Shown: positions 29,863-38,362, counted from the first letter of the stretch. The stretch: DNA of 64,000 nucleotides from Arthrobacter alpinus (GCF_001445575.1 NZ_CP013200.1:1426001-1490000), one strand, 5' to 3'. The notes: generated by a model from the sequence alone, not told the origin. A program made the numbers and translations.

Positions 29863-29925
29863 CGTTCCATCCTGCCACGGGCCCACGTCCTTCCCGGCAT
29901 CACGCCCAAGGTGGCTCCAGTCCCG

Positions 29926-30081
29926 AAGGTGTGGGTTGTGAGTGGGCGGTTGGGGCATGAGGTGGCGTTTCCTTCCGGGCGGGCGTGTTGTGGGCAACTG
30001 CATGTGAATTCGGGGTATTTCAAGGAAGCTCATGCGGTGGTGGCTAATCATGTTCAGGCTTTTGACACGGATGCGCCCTAC
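29926..30081 (+). pseudogene. Remnant of lutA/lldE (lactate-utilisation Fe-S oxidoreductase)
   Basis: About 50 codons translate to RLGHEVAFPSGRACCGQLHV and NSGYFKEAHAVVANHVQAFD. This matches the CCG-containing first half of LutA-type proteins (typical FPxGQxCCGQxxxNxGY). There is no start and no C-terminal half. The reading frame then runs into unrelated sequence. Its position beside the lactate permease and its regulator suggests a deleted lutABC operon. Direction is opposite to the regulator gene. Confidence 0.68.
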
Positions 30082-30086
30082 GAGCT

Positions 30087-30266
30087 TCCGACGTTGTGGA
30101 GGTGCTGCCCGAAGCCATCGCACGGCTCGAAGCAACCCGCCCGCAAACCTGGATCAGCGGACACGACCCCTGTTCGGCACCCCATTGTCCTGCGCCGGCA
30201 GCGCTTGACTGGGAGCGCTTGGCTCTGCAGTGCCGGGCGGTGCTAGGGGCCACAGTGCTATGCTGA
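30087..30266 (+). other. Coding-like fragment of unknown origin before umuD
   Basis: In a different frame from the lutA remnant an open stretch encodes SDVVEVLPEAIARLEATRPQ and then TWISGHDPCSAPHCPAPA, ending at a TGA at 30264-30266. It looks like a C-terminal piece of a real protein but the family is not recognised, and there is no start signal. Together with the lutA remnant it suggests a deletion junction at about 30085. Confidence 0.35.
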
Positions 30267-30286
30267 AGTTTCGAATCTTTGTACTA
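30259..30286 (+). promoter_or_regulatory. umuD promoter with degenerate LexA-type box
   Basis: A TATGCT box (30259-30264) is followed at 30271-30286 by TCGAATCTTTGTACTA, which resembles the actinobacterial SOS box (TCGAAC-N4-GTTCGA) with a good left half and a weak right half. It would overlap the transcription start. Confidence 0.45.
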
Positions 30287-30298
30287 GGCGGTGGTGGC

Positions 30299-30709
30299 GT
30301 GTTTGGAGTAGATCCGGCGGCCCGCAAGCCGCCCAGTGCGGATCCCACCGGTTTTGCCTCCCCCGCCCGCGACTATTTTGATGGCGGAATTGACCTCAAC
30401 CGCCACCTGATCCGCGACCGCACCAGCACCTTCGTCATGCGTGTCTCCGGCGATTCCATGGCCGGCGCCGGGATTGCCGGCGGTGACGAGATCATCGTGG
30501 ACCGCGCGCTGACCCCGCGCGACGGTTCCGTGGTGGTTGCCGTCGTCGAGGGAGAGCTCTTGATCCGCCGCCTCATGAAGCACGACGGCGTCACCTCCCT
30601 AACTACCCAGCCCGCCCAAGGCACGTCCCCGGCGACCGCCGAGGTGGTTGCGTTGAGCGGTGAAGTTTCGGTGTGGGGCGTTGTTACCCGGTGCCTGCAC
30701 CATGTCTAA
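30299..30709 (+). CDS. umuD: UmuD-like SOS mutagenesis protein (S24 peptidase fold)
   Basis: About 136 residues. The region GFASPARDYFDGGIDLNRHL corresponds to the UmuD cleavage-site surroundings, the nucleophile Ser is in VSGDSMAGAGI, and VVVAVVEGELLIRRLM corresponds to the strand carrying the general base. In E. coli UmuD that strand reads EFTVKKL with catalytic Lys97; here the aligned residues are LLIRRL, so Arg replaces the catalytic Lys. Self-cleavage may therefore be impaired. The GTG at 30299 is chosen because it follows the promoter and LexA-like box; ATG at 30260 lies before them. umuC is 6.3 kb away. Confidence 0.8.
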   Translation: MFGVDPAARKPPSADPTGFASPARDYFDGGIDLNRHLIRDRTSTFVMRVSGDSMAGAGIAGGDEIIVDRALTPRDGSVVVAVVEGELLIRRLMKHDGVTSLTTQPAQGTSPATAEVVALSGEVSVWGVVTRCLHHV

Positions 30710-30799
30710 AGCCGTGACCCACCAAAGTTTGCGCTCCGGGCAATACGGCGCATTGCTTGCTTCGATGCGCCAGTTAGCGGCGCCAGAGCGCATGAGGTA

Positions 30800-31153
30800 C
30801 TAGTTTGGGTGCTGCACGGCCAAGACCTGTTGCGCAGCTTTATTGCCTTGAGCGGCTCCATAAAGGACGCCTCCCAGTAGCGCGCCGCAGCCGAGAAGCA
30901 GCGTTGTGGCCTGTAACGGCTCACCCGGTAAGAATAAGGCGATTACCGTCAGGGCCACGGCTCCGTAAGTGCCTGCCAGACTCGCGTTTTTGGCTGCTTT
31001 GTGTCCGGCAAGCCAGGTTTGTTGGTTGGTCATGATGAGTCGCGTCCTGATCCCCGCCATCCCGTTGATGCCAATGCGCCCATCGGCGCAACGCACGACG
31101 ACGAAAATAAGGAGGGCATAGCAAGCAACGAGCAATAGTGCGCTGAAGATCAT
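30800..31153 (-). CDS. SdpI/YhfL-type small membrane protein
   Basis: 117 residues with an N-terminal hydrophobic helix, a loop containing GIRTRLIMTNQQTWLAGHKA, and two more helices. This loop matches the SdpI family pattern (R-x-x-x-T-x4-W-x-x-x-H-x-x-A). SdpI proteins include immunity factors against killing peptides, but most homologues have no known role. No toxin gene is seen beside it. It is convergent with umuD. Confidence 0.75.
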   Translation of the reverse strand: MIFSALLLVACYALLIFVVVRCADGRIGINGMAGIRTRLIMTNQQTWLAGHKAAKNASLAGTYGAVALTVIALFLPGEPLQATTLLLGCGALLGGVLYGAAQGNKAAQQVLAVQHPN

Positions 31154-31240
31154 GCTCCCAGTCTAGGGACACGGCGGCTTGAGTAGGAGTGCCTGGCAGC
31201 CGTTGCTGTTAGTACTGGCGAAGCCAATAGGCGCCGGTGG

Positions 31241-32026
31241 CTAGGGGAAGAAAACCATCTTCACGAGTGCCGCCGTGCCCACCACAATAATGGTGGCCCG
31301 CAGAGCGGTAGGAGGCAGCTTGCGGCCAAACCTGGCTCCGAAGAAGCCGCCCACAAGTGAACCGCAGGCGATCAACGCGGTCACTTTCCAATCAATATGT
31401 TCCCCGGCCACGGCGATGAATGTGACAGCGGCAATGGCGTTGACTGCTGTTGTGAGGACATTCTTGACGGCATTGATTTGCTGCAGCGCAATCGTGGTCA
31501 CGATGCTCATAAAGCCAACCAGCAAAATGCCTTGGGCCGCGCCAAAGTAGCCGCCATAGATGCCCAGCACAAAGATGCCAGCCAACAGGCCAACCGTGCC
31601 CGCCGACGGGCCGGGAGTGGTGAGAGTCGCCACCGAGGCGAGGGCCCGGCGTCGTGCGGCTAAGCGTTGCAAAGCCGGGCCCAGCGCCACCATCAGCAGC
31701 CCAACAACAATGAGAAGGGGGACTATCGTCTGGAAAGCCGACGCCGGCAGCACCAGGAGCAGTAACGCACCGGTCAAGCCGCCAATGGCCGACGCCGGGA
31801 GCAGCCGTAGAATCAGGGCTCGGTTCGGCGCCAATTCCTCGCGATAGCCCCATGTGCCAGACAGTCCACCGGCCACCAGCCCAATGTTGTTGGAAATATT
31901 TGCCGTCAGTGGGGGATAGCCAAAGAGCAGGAGCACCGGAAAAGTCACTAGGGTTCCGGAACCGACCACCACGTTGATCATTCCAGCCCACATGCCAGCG
32001 AGCAGAATGCCGCCCATTTCCAACAT
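31241..32026 (-). CDS. TauE/SafE-family membrane permease
   Basis: About 261 residues with eight hydrophobic helices. The family repeats are visible as GMINVVVGSGTLVTFPVLLL in the first half and GYFGAAQGILLVGFMSI in the second, with LIACGSLVGGFFGARFGRKL near the end. Members export sulfite or organosulfonates and similar anions; the substrate is unknown here. The ATG at 32026 has an ideal AGGAGGAAAGC before it, so a longer upstream start at 32092 is rejected. Confidence 0.88.
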   Translation of the reverse strand: MLEMGGILLAGMWAGMINVVVGSGTLVTFPVLLLFGYPPLTANISNNIGLVAGGLSGTWGYREELAPNRALILRLLPASAIGGLTGALLLLVLPASAFQTIVPLLIVVGLLMVALGPALQRLAARRRALASVATLTTPGPSAGTVGLLAGIFVLGIYGGYFGAAQGILLVGFMSIVTTIALQQINAVKNVLTTAVNAIAAVTFIAVAGEHIDWKVTALIACGSLVGGFFGARFGRKLPPTALRATIIVVGTAALVKMVFFP

Positions 32027-32206
32027 GCTTTCCTCCTGTAATGAAGTGCCGCCGCCCGTCAGCGCTTGACCGCACAGCCCCCATATTCCCATAAACCGAA
32101 GGGCCTGCCGGGCCGCTCCTCAACGGTGGCGCGTGTGGCACGGGAGGAGGCGTCGCCGTCGTACTTTAGAACTGGTGGGCTGGAGGGAAACGCTATGGGG
32201 CGGCTT

Positions 32207-32212
32207 TAGGAT
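32207..32212 (+). promoter_or_regulatory. -10 box of leaderless SRPBCC gene
   Basis: TAGGAT ends 6 nt before the ATG at 32219 and supports that start. Confidence 0.45.
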
Positions 32213-32218
32213 TGGGGA

Positions 32219-32812
32219 ATGGGGAAAAATGTGGGGCGAAAGGAAGCCGTCCGCAAGCCGATCTACGTTGAGATTCGCATGAGGGCTGCCATGGAGCGGG
32301 TATGGGAGCTGAGTCAGAATCCGCAGTTGCACCCCCGCTGGGACCTACGCTTCTCACGCATCATCCCCGTTGATCAGGACGAGCACGGGCAGCTGCGGTT
32401 CCGCTACGAGTTTCTGCTGCCGTTGCACATCATCAGGGGGACTGGGACCTCGCTGGGCCACCGGCACCGGGCGGATGGCCAAGCGACGTCGGTGCTGAAG
32501 TTCGACACCGCCGACTGGCTTTCACCGATTGGCCCTGGCTCCGGGTACTGGCGCTATATCCCCACCGATGACGGCCTGCGCTTCATCACCGGGTACAACT
32601 ATCAGCCGGGGATGGGAATTCTAGGCAAGGCCCTGGACGCGCAGATCATCCGGCCGGCGCTGGGCTGGGCAACGGCCATCAGCTTTGACAGCTTGCGCCT
32701 GTGGGCGGAATCGGAGCAGGACCCGCGGGACTCACGCAGCCGTTGGTTCCTGGACGCCGGCGCCCGAGCAGGCGGTCTGCTGCTTGCTGGGGACTGCTCC
32801 GCCGGGCGGTAG
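32219..32812 (+). CDS. SRPBCC-fold protein, C-terminus lost by apparent frameshift
   Basis: 197 residues in the uninterrupted frame. A helix-grip fold is suggested by IYVEIRMRAAMERVWELSQN followed by HPRWDLRFSRI, as in polyketide-cyclase/START-like proteins that bind hydrophobic ligands. After about residue 190 the frame stops abruptly, while the -1 frame continues with family-like sequence to 33036. The break is at the GGGG at 32789-32792; one more G would restore a protein of about 272 residues. It is followed by a DUF4166 gene, a pair often seen together. Confidence 0.75.
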   Translation: MGKNVGRKEAVRKPIYVEIRMRAAMERVWELSQNPQLHPRWDLRFSRIIPVDQDEHGQLRFRYEFLLPLHIIRGTGTSLGHRHRADGQATSVLKFDTADWLSPIGPGSGYWRYIPTDDGLRFITGYNYQPGMGILGKALDAQIIRPALGWATAISFDSLRLWAESEQDPRDSRSRWFLDAGARAGGLLLAGDCSAGR

Positions 32813-33036
32813 CGCAACGCAGTCTGGGCGCTGTAGCCCTGGGTGCGGTTGCTGCACTGGCAACCGTGGCAACACCGGCCCACTGGTCGGTGCCGCGCGC
32901 GGGAAGGTGCCTGCGTCGTGCGCCAGATGAGCGTGCAGCCCGGGCCCCTGCTGCACTCAGCCGGTTGCGGGAACCTGACCGGCCGGGCAACAACCACCCA
33001 CCAATAGAGAGGAATAGACGTGGCCTCAATCTTTGA
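32786..33036 (+). pseudogene. Displaced C-terminal part of the SRPBCC protein (-1 frame)
   Basis: The -1 frame gives LLRRAVAQRSLGAVALGAVA and then PRAGRCLRRAPDERAARAPA before stopping at 33034-33036. The hydrophobic helix and the P-x-A-x-R-C-L-R-R-x-P-D motif look like the natural end of this protein family. It overlaps the start of the DUF4166 gene by 17 bp. A sequencing error, a recent mutation, or programmed frameshifting could explain it. Confidence 0.6.
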
Positions 33037-33718
33037 AATAGCCCTCGGTGAAGACTTCCAGCGGCTGCATCCCATGATGCAGAAGCGCTTTGGCGTGGAT
33101 GTTGAGGCCGGCTATGCCTGTGTTGGGACAGGTGTTTTCTCCGAAGTTCGCCGCGGTGCCTGGTGGACGGTGCTGTTCTTGCGCTTCGGCGCGTTCCGCA
33201 ACATCCTGTTCCCAGATCAGGGAGACACCATTCCCTTCACGGTGGAGAATTACCCCTATGTAGACGGCTTTGCTCGGCCCACCGTCACCTTTGTGCGGAC
33301 TCTGGACGTGCCAAGTGTCAAGGGTGGACGCGCGAAGAAGCGACGATTTGACGCCACCATGGTGCACAGCAAGGACCGTGGCGCCATTGTTGACTACCTT
33401 GGAACCCACCAGCACTTGGCCACAGATCTGGTCCTGGACGTCCTCGACGACGGTTCCCTTCACTTACAAACCACCGGCCAGCGGTTCTATGAGGGGGCGG
33501 TTGCCTTCAACTTTCCAGCTATTGGCACGGGCACTGCTGACCTCTATGAACGCTACGACGACGCCCGCGGTGTCTACACCATCCAGATGCAGGTGCGGAA
33601 TCCCTACTTTGGCTTCCTCTTCGGCTACAAGGGCGAGTTCACGTGTGAGTTTCCCGCCATTGTTGGAGATGCTGTTCCGGTCCATCTCAAGCCGGTGCAC
33701 GAAGAGATCCGCGAATAA
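33020..33718 (+). CDS. DUF4166 domain protein
   Basis: 232 residues. The N-terminal ALGEDFQRLHPMMQKRFGVD and the C-terminal region NPYFGFLFGYKGEFTCEFP are characteristic of DUF4166, a beta-rich domain of unknown function. The start is GTG at 33020 with GAGAGGAATAG in front. The preceding SRPBCC gene would overlap it if its frame were intact, suggesting joint translation. No catalytic residues are recognised. Confidence 0.8.
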   Translation: MASIFEIALGEDFQRLHPMMQKRFGVDVEAGYACVGTGVFSEVRRGAWWTVLFLRFGAFRNILFPDQGDTIPFTVENYPYVDGFARPTVTFVRTLDVPSVKGGRAKKRRFDATMVHSKDRGAIVDYLGTHQHLATDLVLDVLDDGSLHLQTTGQRFYEGAVAFNFPAIGTGTADLYERYDDARGVYTIQMQVRNPYFGFLFGYKGEFTCEFPAIVGDAVPVHLKPVHEEIRE

Positions 33719-33853
33719 CGGGCCGTTTGCGGTGCTCGCCTGGGCGTACGACGGCGGAAGGTGCCTTTCGCGTGGAAGGCCGCGCCGCCCGCCGTGGTGC
33801 TGTGTGTGAAGCCGTGATTTCGTGGGATTAGCAGGTGACACTCCCTATGGCCC

Positions 33854-33876
33854 TATATTCCCACTGTGGGTATATT
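33854..33876. promoter_or_regulatory. PadR promoter-operator palindrome
   Basis: Arms TATATTCCCAC / GTGGGTATATT around a central T, two mismatches in 11 pairs. The right arm includes a -10 box TATATT (33871-33876) that ends 7 nt before the ATG at 33884, so the PadR protein probably represses its own leaderless transcript. Confidence 0.6.
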
Positions 33877-33883
33877 TGTGGTC

Positions 33884-34243
33884 ATGAATGAAAATACGTT
33901 TTGGATTCTCACGGCGCTCGCAGGTGGCCGGCAGCACGGCTATGCCGTCCTGCGAGATGTCGAATCGCTGACTGCCTCCAAGGTGTCATTGCGGGTAACG
34001 ACGCTCTACGCCTCGCTCGAGCGTCTGGAACGGGACGGACTGGTTCGCAGGGCCGGCGAGGAAATAGTTGATGGCCGCGCCCGCCGCTATTACGAGCTGA
34101 CGGACGATGGCACCCAGGCCCTGACCCTGGAGACTGAGCGACTTTCGGTCAGGCTGGGGGCTGCGCAAAAGCGGCTGGCAGCAGCTCGTCCGGCACCCAT
34201 TCGCCCGGCGCCGGCAACCATGGCGTGGGGGTTTGTCGGATGA
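33884..34243 (+). CDS. PadR-family transcriptional regulator
   Basis: 119 residues. The winged helix reads FWILTALAGGRQHGYAVLRD, then VTTLYASLERLERDGLVRRA, and the wing GRARRYYELTDDG, all typical of PadR. The ATG at 33884 is preferred over an upstream start at 33866 because a promoter box lies 7 nt before it. Its stop overlaps the start of the following membrane protein gene by 4 bp, so the pair is one operon. Confidence 0.88.
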   Translation: MNENTFWILTALAGGRQHGYAVLRDVESLTASKVSLRVTTLYASLERLERDGLVRRAGEEIVDGRARRYYELTDDGTQALTLETERLSVRLGAAQKRLAAARPAPIRPAPATMAWGFVG

Positions 34244-35607
34244 ACGGTGCAACTCGAAGAAAGTATGCGCGGCTTTTACAGTGGTATCCGAAAGTCTGGC
34301 GGAACGAGCATGGCCGTCTGATGCTGGACACTCTCGAGGAGCACGCAGTCGATCGTGGCCTAGCGAGGCCGTCCGTTGCCGAGGCTTGGTCCATTAGGTC
34401 TCACGGACTGGGTGAACGGGCCACGAACCGTTGGGCAGTGATTGCCGCGGCCTTGTCGCTGGTGGCGTTCACTGTTGCGACCGCAATCCTGTTGAGCGAC
34501 GTGATGATGTTCCCCGGTGCTGGCACATTGCGAACCGCGTTGGCGGTCTTTGTAGGACCGCTGGCCCTTGCTGTTGCTGCGGTGATCCTTCTTCACCGGA
34601 GAGGCCAGCTGTCCGCACCGGCTTCGCTGTGTGTGGTGGCGGGTGCGGGGCCTGCCTTGGTCATGACAGCGCTGGCAGCAGCGAGTTGGTCGATTGGCTT
34701 CGACGAGGCTGATGCGGGAGGGACCCGCACCTGGTTTGGCTCGGCAACACTCTTGTTTGCCCTGATGGGGTGGTTCTTCGGCAGCGTTTCCCTCCTCGCG
34801 CCTGTTGCTTCGGTGGTGAAAAGGAAAATCCCGTGGTTGATTCGACTGCCGCTGATCGGGGTGCTGGCGGCATTGCTGGCCATTGTCACCGGAATTTTGA
34901 CGGTGACGGGGCAAATGCTGGGCGGTCTGGGAGCTGCCGCGGTGCTCTTGATGGCGCTCTTGGCCGGTCGGCCTGCATTGCCGTCGGTGCGGCCAAGTGC
35001 TGAGCAGGCAATCAAGCAAGCCGTCCGCCCGGACAGCCCTGCGGCGCTGACCCGTAGCAGTTACGCCAAGATTTGCAGAGCGGCACTGGTGTCGTTTGTG
35101 GTGGGCATAGGGTGCGCCGCATTCGCGCTCATGGGGAGCCTCTGGGCACCCGGAGTCGGTGACTCCACCCATGCCATGAATCTTGGCTTGGCCGCTGGCG
35201 CGATCGCAGCCATGCCCGTTGTCATCGCGTTGGGGATGGTACTCACGCCACGTTTTGGCACGATCATGCGCTGCTCGGCCCTGCTGCTTTGTGCGGGCCT
35301 GGCCATGGAATTTGCTGCCCAGATCGCCGGAGCCGGCCATTCGCTGCAGTGGCCGTTGACACTTGTTGCTGCGGTGCTGGCCGGTTTTTCCATTGCGGTT
35401 CCGATCGCTCGCTTTGTATCCTCCAGGGCCCCGGCGCGCATTGCTGTGGCCACGGCCCTCGGTTTGGCGGGGGCCATGCCTGGGATCATGGTTGTGACTG
35501 CGGCTGCGTTCATTGCGCCGCTTGCTGCCGGCGCGCTGGTCGCGTGGTCATGGAGACGAGCAGCCGCTGGGCGGCGGGATGCAGAACCGCGTTTGGCCAG
35601 TTTCTAA
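34240..35607 (+). CDS. PadR-linked integral membrane protein
   Basis: About 455 residues. The N-terminus RKYARLLQWYPKVWRNEHGR followed by LMLDTLEEHA is a short amphipathic domain seen in membrane proteins coupled to PadR regulators (HAAS-like/permease prefix). It is followed by about 10 hydrophobic helices in two groups separated by a polar loop at about residues 250-275. No transport motif is recognised. Function unknown; it is co-transcribed with and probably controlled by PadR. Confidence 0.75.
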   Translation: MNGATRRKYARLLQWYPKVWRNEHGRLMLDTLEEHAVDRGLARPSVAEAWSIRSHGLGERATNRWAVIAAALSLVAFTVATAILLSDVMMFPGAGTLRTALAVFVGPLALAVAAVILLHRRGQLSAPASLCVVAGAGPALVMTALAAASWSIGFDEADAGGTRTWFGSATLLFALMGWFFGSVSLLAPVASVVKRKIPWLIRLPLIGVLAALLAIVTGILTVTGQMLGGLGAAAVLLMALLAGRPALPSVRPSAEQAIKQAVRPDSPAALTRSSYAKICRAALVSFVVGIGCAAFALMGSLWAPGVGDSTHAMNLGLAAGAIAAMPVVIALGMVLTPRFGTIMRCSALLLCAGLAMEFAAQIAGAGHSLQWPLTLVAAVLAGFSIAVPIARFVSSRAPARIAVATALGLAGAMPGIMVVTAAAFIAPLAAGALVAWSWRRAAAGRRDAEPRLASF

Positions 35608-36562
35608 TGACGGCGTCGTTGACGGCTGTTTTGCATGAGTGGGTGATCGCCCTTTCGTGGGACCGAATGGTATTTCATGGCCTGTCCGAGTGGCGCCTCA
35701 TTGCAGCCGGAGTTTTCCTCTAAGGGGCGAGAGCCGGGCCCCGTACCCATGTCACGGCGTACTTCGCGATTGCGGGAGTCCCAGGCCCATGGTGGTACTC
35801 GGAGGGACTCCCGCCAACGCCATCAGAGGGATACCGTGAATGAAGTCAACAGCTCGGCAGTGCGAATCTGACCTGCCTCAATTCCTTGACCATGCGCGAT
35901 CGGCTCGCCGGTGTGTACGTTGTCGCTGGCGACTGGGCCCGTTCGGCGTGGTCGCGCCACACAAGCGTGGCTCGCCGCGATTGACGGATCTCTGGCCACG
36001 ATGGGTCTGGACTACATCGACCTGATGCTCATTCACGGCCCGCAACCTTGGGGTGACTTTCGCGGCGGTGATTACGCCGAGGGTAATAGGGAAGCCTGGC
36101 GTGCCCTAGAGGACGCCTATAACACGGGCAAACTCCGTGCCATCGGAGTCTCCGACTTCCAACGGCAGGACCACGCTTCGCCAGCTGCGCGCCCGGGACT
36201 TACGGAAAGCACAGCGCCTTCCCCGTCTTCAGCGGCAAGTGACCCAGGCGCATGGGACCGCCAACGCCCGGCGGTCCCATGCGCCCCAATAGATCACATT
36301 AATCAGGGCTCGCAAGAGCCTCACAAGGCGTTGAAGGTGGAACGGCTGGTGTGCGCCCCTGTAGGGACTTCCTGCGCCCTTGGGGCTTCCGCCAACTCAT
36401 CATCCGAAGGAGTTGGCGGAGGAGTTGTCACGACGATTAGCGCGACTTCCGACTCAACGTCCTCTCGACGAGCCCTGACTGCGCTTGCCGCCAACCCCTA
36501 AAGTTTGGGAACATAGATTCGAAAGATAATGAACAGCCACCGTATCCAGCGAGGAACCGCGC
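35608..36562. other. Decayed intergenic region with three hairpins
   Basis: Nearly 1 kb without an intact gene. It contains three strong inverted repeats: 35772-35814 (GCGGGAGTCCC / GGGACTCCCGC), 36247-36285 (GGCGCATGGGACCGCC / GGCGGTCCCATGCGCC) and 36388-36420 (TCCGCCAACTC / GAGTTGGCGGA), plus the remnant of an aldo/keto reductase. The hairpins may be terminators left behind by lost genes. Confidence 0.6.
35965..36168 (+). pseudogene. Aldo/keto reductase remnant
   Basis: About 68 codons encode [20 protein letters not shown] and later [20 protein letters not shown] followed by GVSDFQ. This is the middle of an aldo/keto reductase, from the helix before the LIHxP motif to the GVSNF motif. The N-terminal barrel with the catalytic Tyr/Lys and the C-terminal half are absent and the frame continues into unrelated sequence. 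It is a truncated relic. Confidence 0.8.
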
Positions 36563-37033
36563 ATGAGTGAACGATTCGCCTTGATTCCCGCCAGTTATGT
36601 CATTTTCCGCAGCGGTACCCAGGTGCTGCTCCAGCTGCGTCAAGGAACTGGATACATGGACGGCCATTGGGCCGCCGCTGCCGCGGGCCACGTGGACGCC
36701 GGCGAATCAGCGGAGGCTGCTGCAGTGCGCGAGGCTCATGAAGAGCTTGGGGTGCGGATCGCGGCCGAAAACCTGGTTCCTCTGACGGCGATGCACCGTG
36801 CCCAAGTGAACGGTCCCGCCTTGGCGCAACGGGTGGATTTCTTCTTTAGCTGTGAAAAGTGGGTTGGCGAGCCGCGCATTATGGAACCGGACAAAGCGGC
36901 AGACCTCCGATGGTTCGCACTCGATGAGCTGCCAGCCCAGGTGGTTCCGCATGAGCGCGTCGTTCTTGAGCGTCTGACGGCAGGACTTCCTCCGATCGTC
37001 AGCTTCGGGTTTGAACAACGGGTAGCCCCGTGA
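36563..37033 (+). CDS. Nudix hydrolase
   Basis: 156 residues. The Nudix box G-x5-E-x7-R-E-U-x-E-E-x-G-U is complete: GHVDAGES, then [13 protein letters not shown], at about residues 34-56. The enzyme hydrolyses a nucleoside diphosphate linked to another group; substrate unknown. GCGAGGAA precedes the ATG. The stop overlaps the GTG of umuC by 4 bp, so both are in one operon; a nucleotide-sanitising role next to an error-prone polymerase is possible but only inferred. Confidence 0.9.
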   Translation: MSERFALIPASYVIFRSGTQVLLQLRQGTGYMDGHWAAAAAGHVDAGESAEAAAVREAHEELGVRIAAENLVPLTAMHRAQVNGPALAQRVDFFFSCEKWVGEPRIMEPDKAADLRWFALDELPAQVVPHERVVLERLTAGLPPIVSFGFEQRVAP

Positions 37034-38307
37034 GCAACAACCGGATCGCCCTGGTGGACGTGAACAACTTTTATGTCTCCTGCGAGCGGGTCTTTGACCC
37101 GAAGCTGGAAGGCAGGCCCGTCGTGGTGCTGTCCAACAACGACGGCTGTGTGGTGGCACGTTCTGCAGAAGCGAAGGAACTAGGGATCAAAACGGGTGCG
37201 CCGTGGTTCCAGATTCAAGGACAGGCCAAGGCTTGGGGGTTGGTGGCGCGTTCGAGTAACTATGAACTGTACGGGGATCTGAGCGCACGGGTCATGGAAG
37301 TCGTAGGCCGCTTTGGCACCTGGCAGGAGGTTTACTCGATCGATGAATCGTTCGTGGGGCTGGTGGGGGACCCGGCACAACTACAAGCTGCCGGACGCGA
37401 TATTCGGGCCGCCGTCATGCGCCATGTGGGTGTGCCGGTATGCGTTGGTGTCGCGTCGACAAAGACGTTGGCCAAGTTTGCGAATCGGATCGCCAAGCAG
37501 AATCCGGGACTGGGCGGGGTGTGTGCGCTTGAGGCGATGCCGGAGGGGCACGTGGAGGTGATCCAGCAGAGGGTTCCGGCCTCGGGGCTCTGGGGCGTTG
37601 GCGGGAAAATCTCGGACCGGTTGAAGATGATGGGCATTGAAACCATCGCCGATCTGAAGGCCGCGGATCCGGCCCTGATCCGCAAGAAATTTTCCGTGGT
37701 CCTGCAGCGCACCGTCATGGAGCTCAATGGGACCGAGTGCATTCCGCACGTGGAGGAGCGCGTGGACAAGCAGCAGATCATGTTCTCACGCAGCTTCTCC
37801 GAGCCAGTCACCACCGTGGCAGGCATGGAAGAGGTCATGGGGGTCTACGCCCAGCGCGGCGCCGCCCGGCTCAATGAGGAAGGGTTGCGCGCCGCTATCA
37901 TGACCGTCACGGCCGGAACCAGCCGCTTCGCCGCGGCGGAGGGCAGCTTCCCCGCCTCCACCATCCGGTTTGCCACGCCCACCCAGGACCCCATTGTGCT
38001 GGTCCGTGCTGCCGTGGCCGCCATCAGGCAGAGCGCCGTTGCCGGGGCTTCGTACTTGCGTGCCGGGGTCATGTTCAGTGGACTGGAACCAGCGTCCGGC
38101 GCCGGGATGCTGGATATCTTTGGTGCAGGGCAGGCGCAGCCGGAGGTGGGCGGCGTCATGGGAGAGGTGCGCAGCAAGTTCGGCAACGCAGCCATCGGGA
38201 TCGGAATCGGCGGACTGGCTGTTGCGCCGCAATGGACCATGAAGCGTGAGCTTGCCTCACCCCGCTACACCACCGAGTGGAAGGACCTGCCGGTGGTGCG
38301 GGCCTAG
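37030..38307 (+). CDS. umuC: Y-family DNA polymerase, UmuC-type
   Basis: 425 residues; catalytic subunit of a Pol V-like translesion polymerase. The metal-binding Asp is in [19 protein letters not shown], and the catalytic pair in [12 protein letters not shown] at about residue 100. [19 protein letters not shown] is a UmuC hallmark, and [18 protein letters not shown] is in the little-finger region. The GTG start overlaps the Nudix gene. The presumed partner UmuD is 6.3 kb upstream rather than adjacent. Confidence 0.94.
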   Translation: MSNNRIALVDVNNFYVSCERVFDPKLEGRPVVVLSNNDGCVVARSAEAKELGIKTGAPWFQIQGQAKAWGLVARSSNYELYGDLSARVMEVVGRFGTWQEVYSIDESFVGLVGDPAQLQAAGRDIRAAVMRHVGVPVCVGVASTKTLAKFANRIAKQNPGLGGVCALEAMPEGHVEVIQQRVPASGLWGVGGKISDRLKMMGIETIADLKAADPALIRKKFSVVLQRTVMELNGTECIPHVEERVDKQQIMFSRSFSEPVTTVAGMEEVMGVYAQRGAARLNEEGLRAAIMTVTAGTSRFAAAEGSFPASTIRFATPTQDPIVLVRAAVAAIRQSAVAGASYLRAGVMFSGLEPASGAGMLDIFGAGQAQPEVGGVMGEVRSKFGNAAIGIGIGGLAVAPQWTMKRELASPRYTTEWKDLPVVRA

Positions 38308-38349
38308 GCCGGCCAGGACGCCTACGCGGGCCCTTGCGCAGGCCCCCAT

Positions 38350-38355
38350 TAGACT
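38350..38355 (+). promoter_or_regulatory. -10 box of leaderless DUF2809 gene
   Basis: TAGACT ends 7 nt before the ATG at 38363 and selects that start over in-frame codons upstream. Confidence 0.5.
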
Positions 38356-38362
38356 CGAGCCC

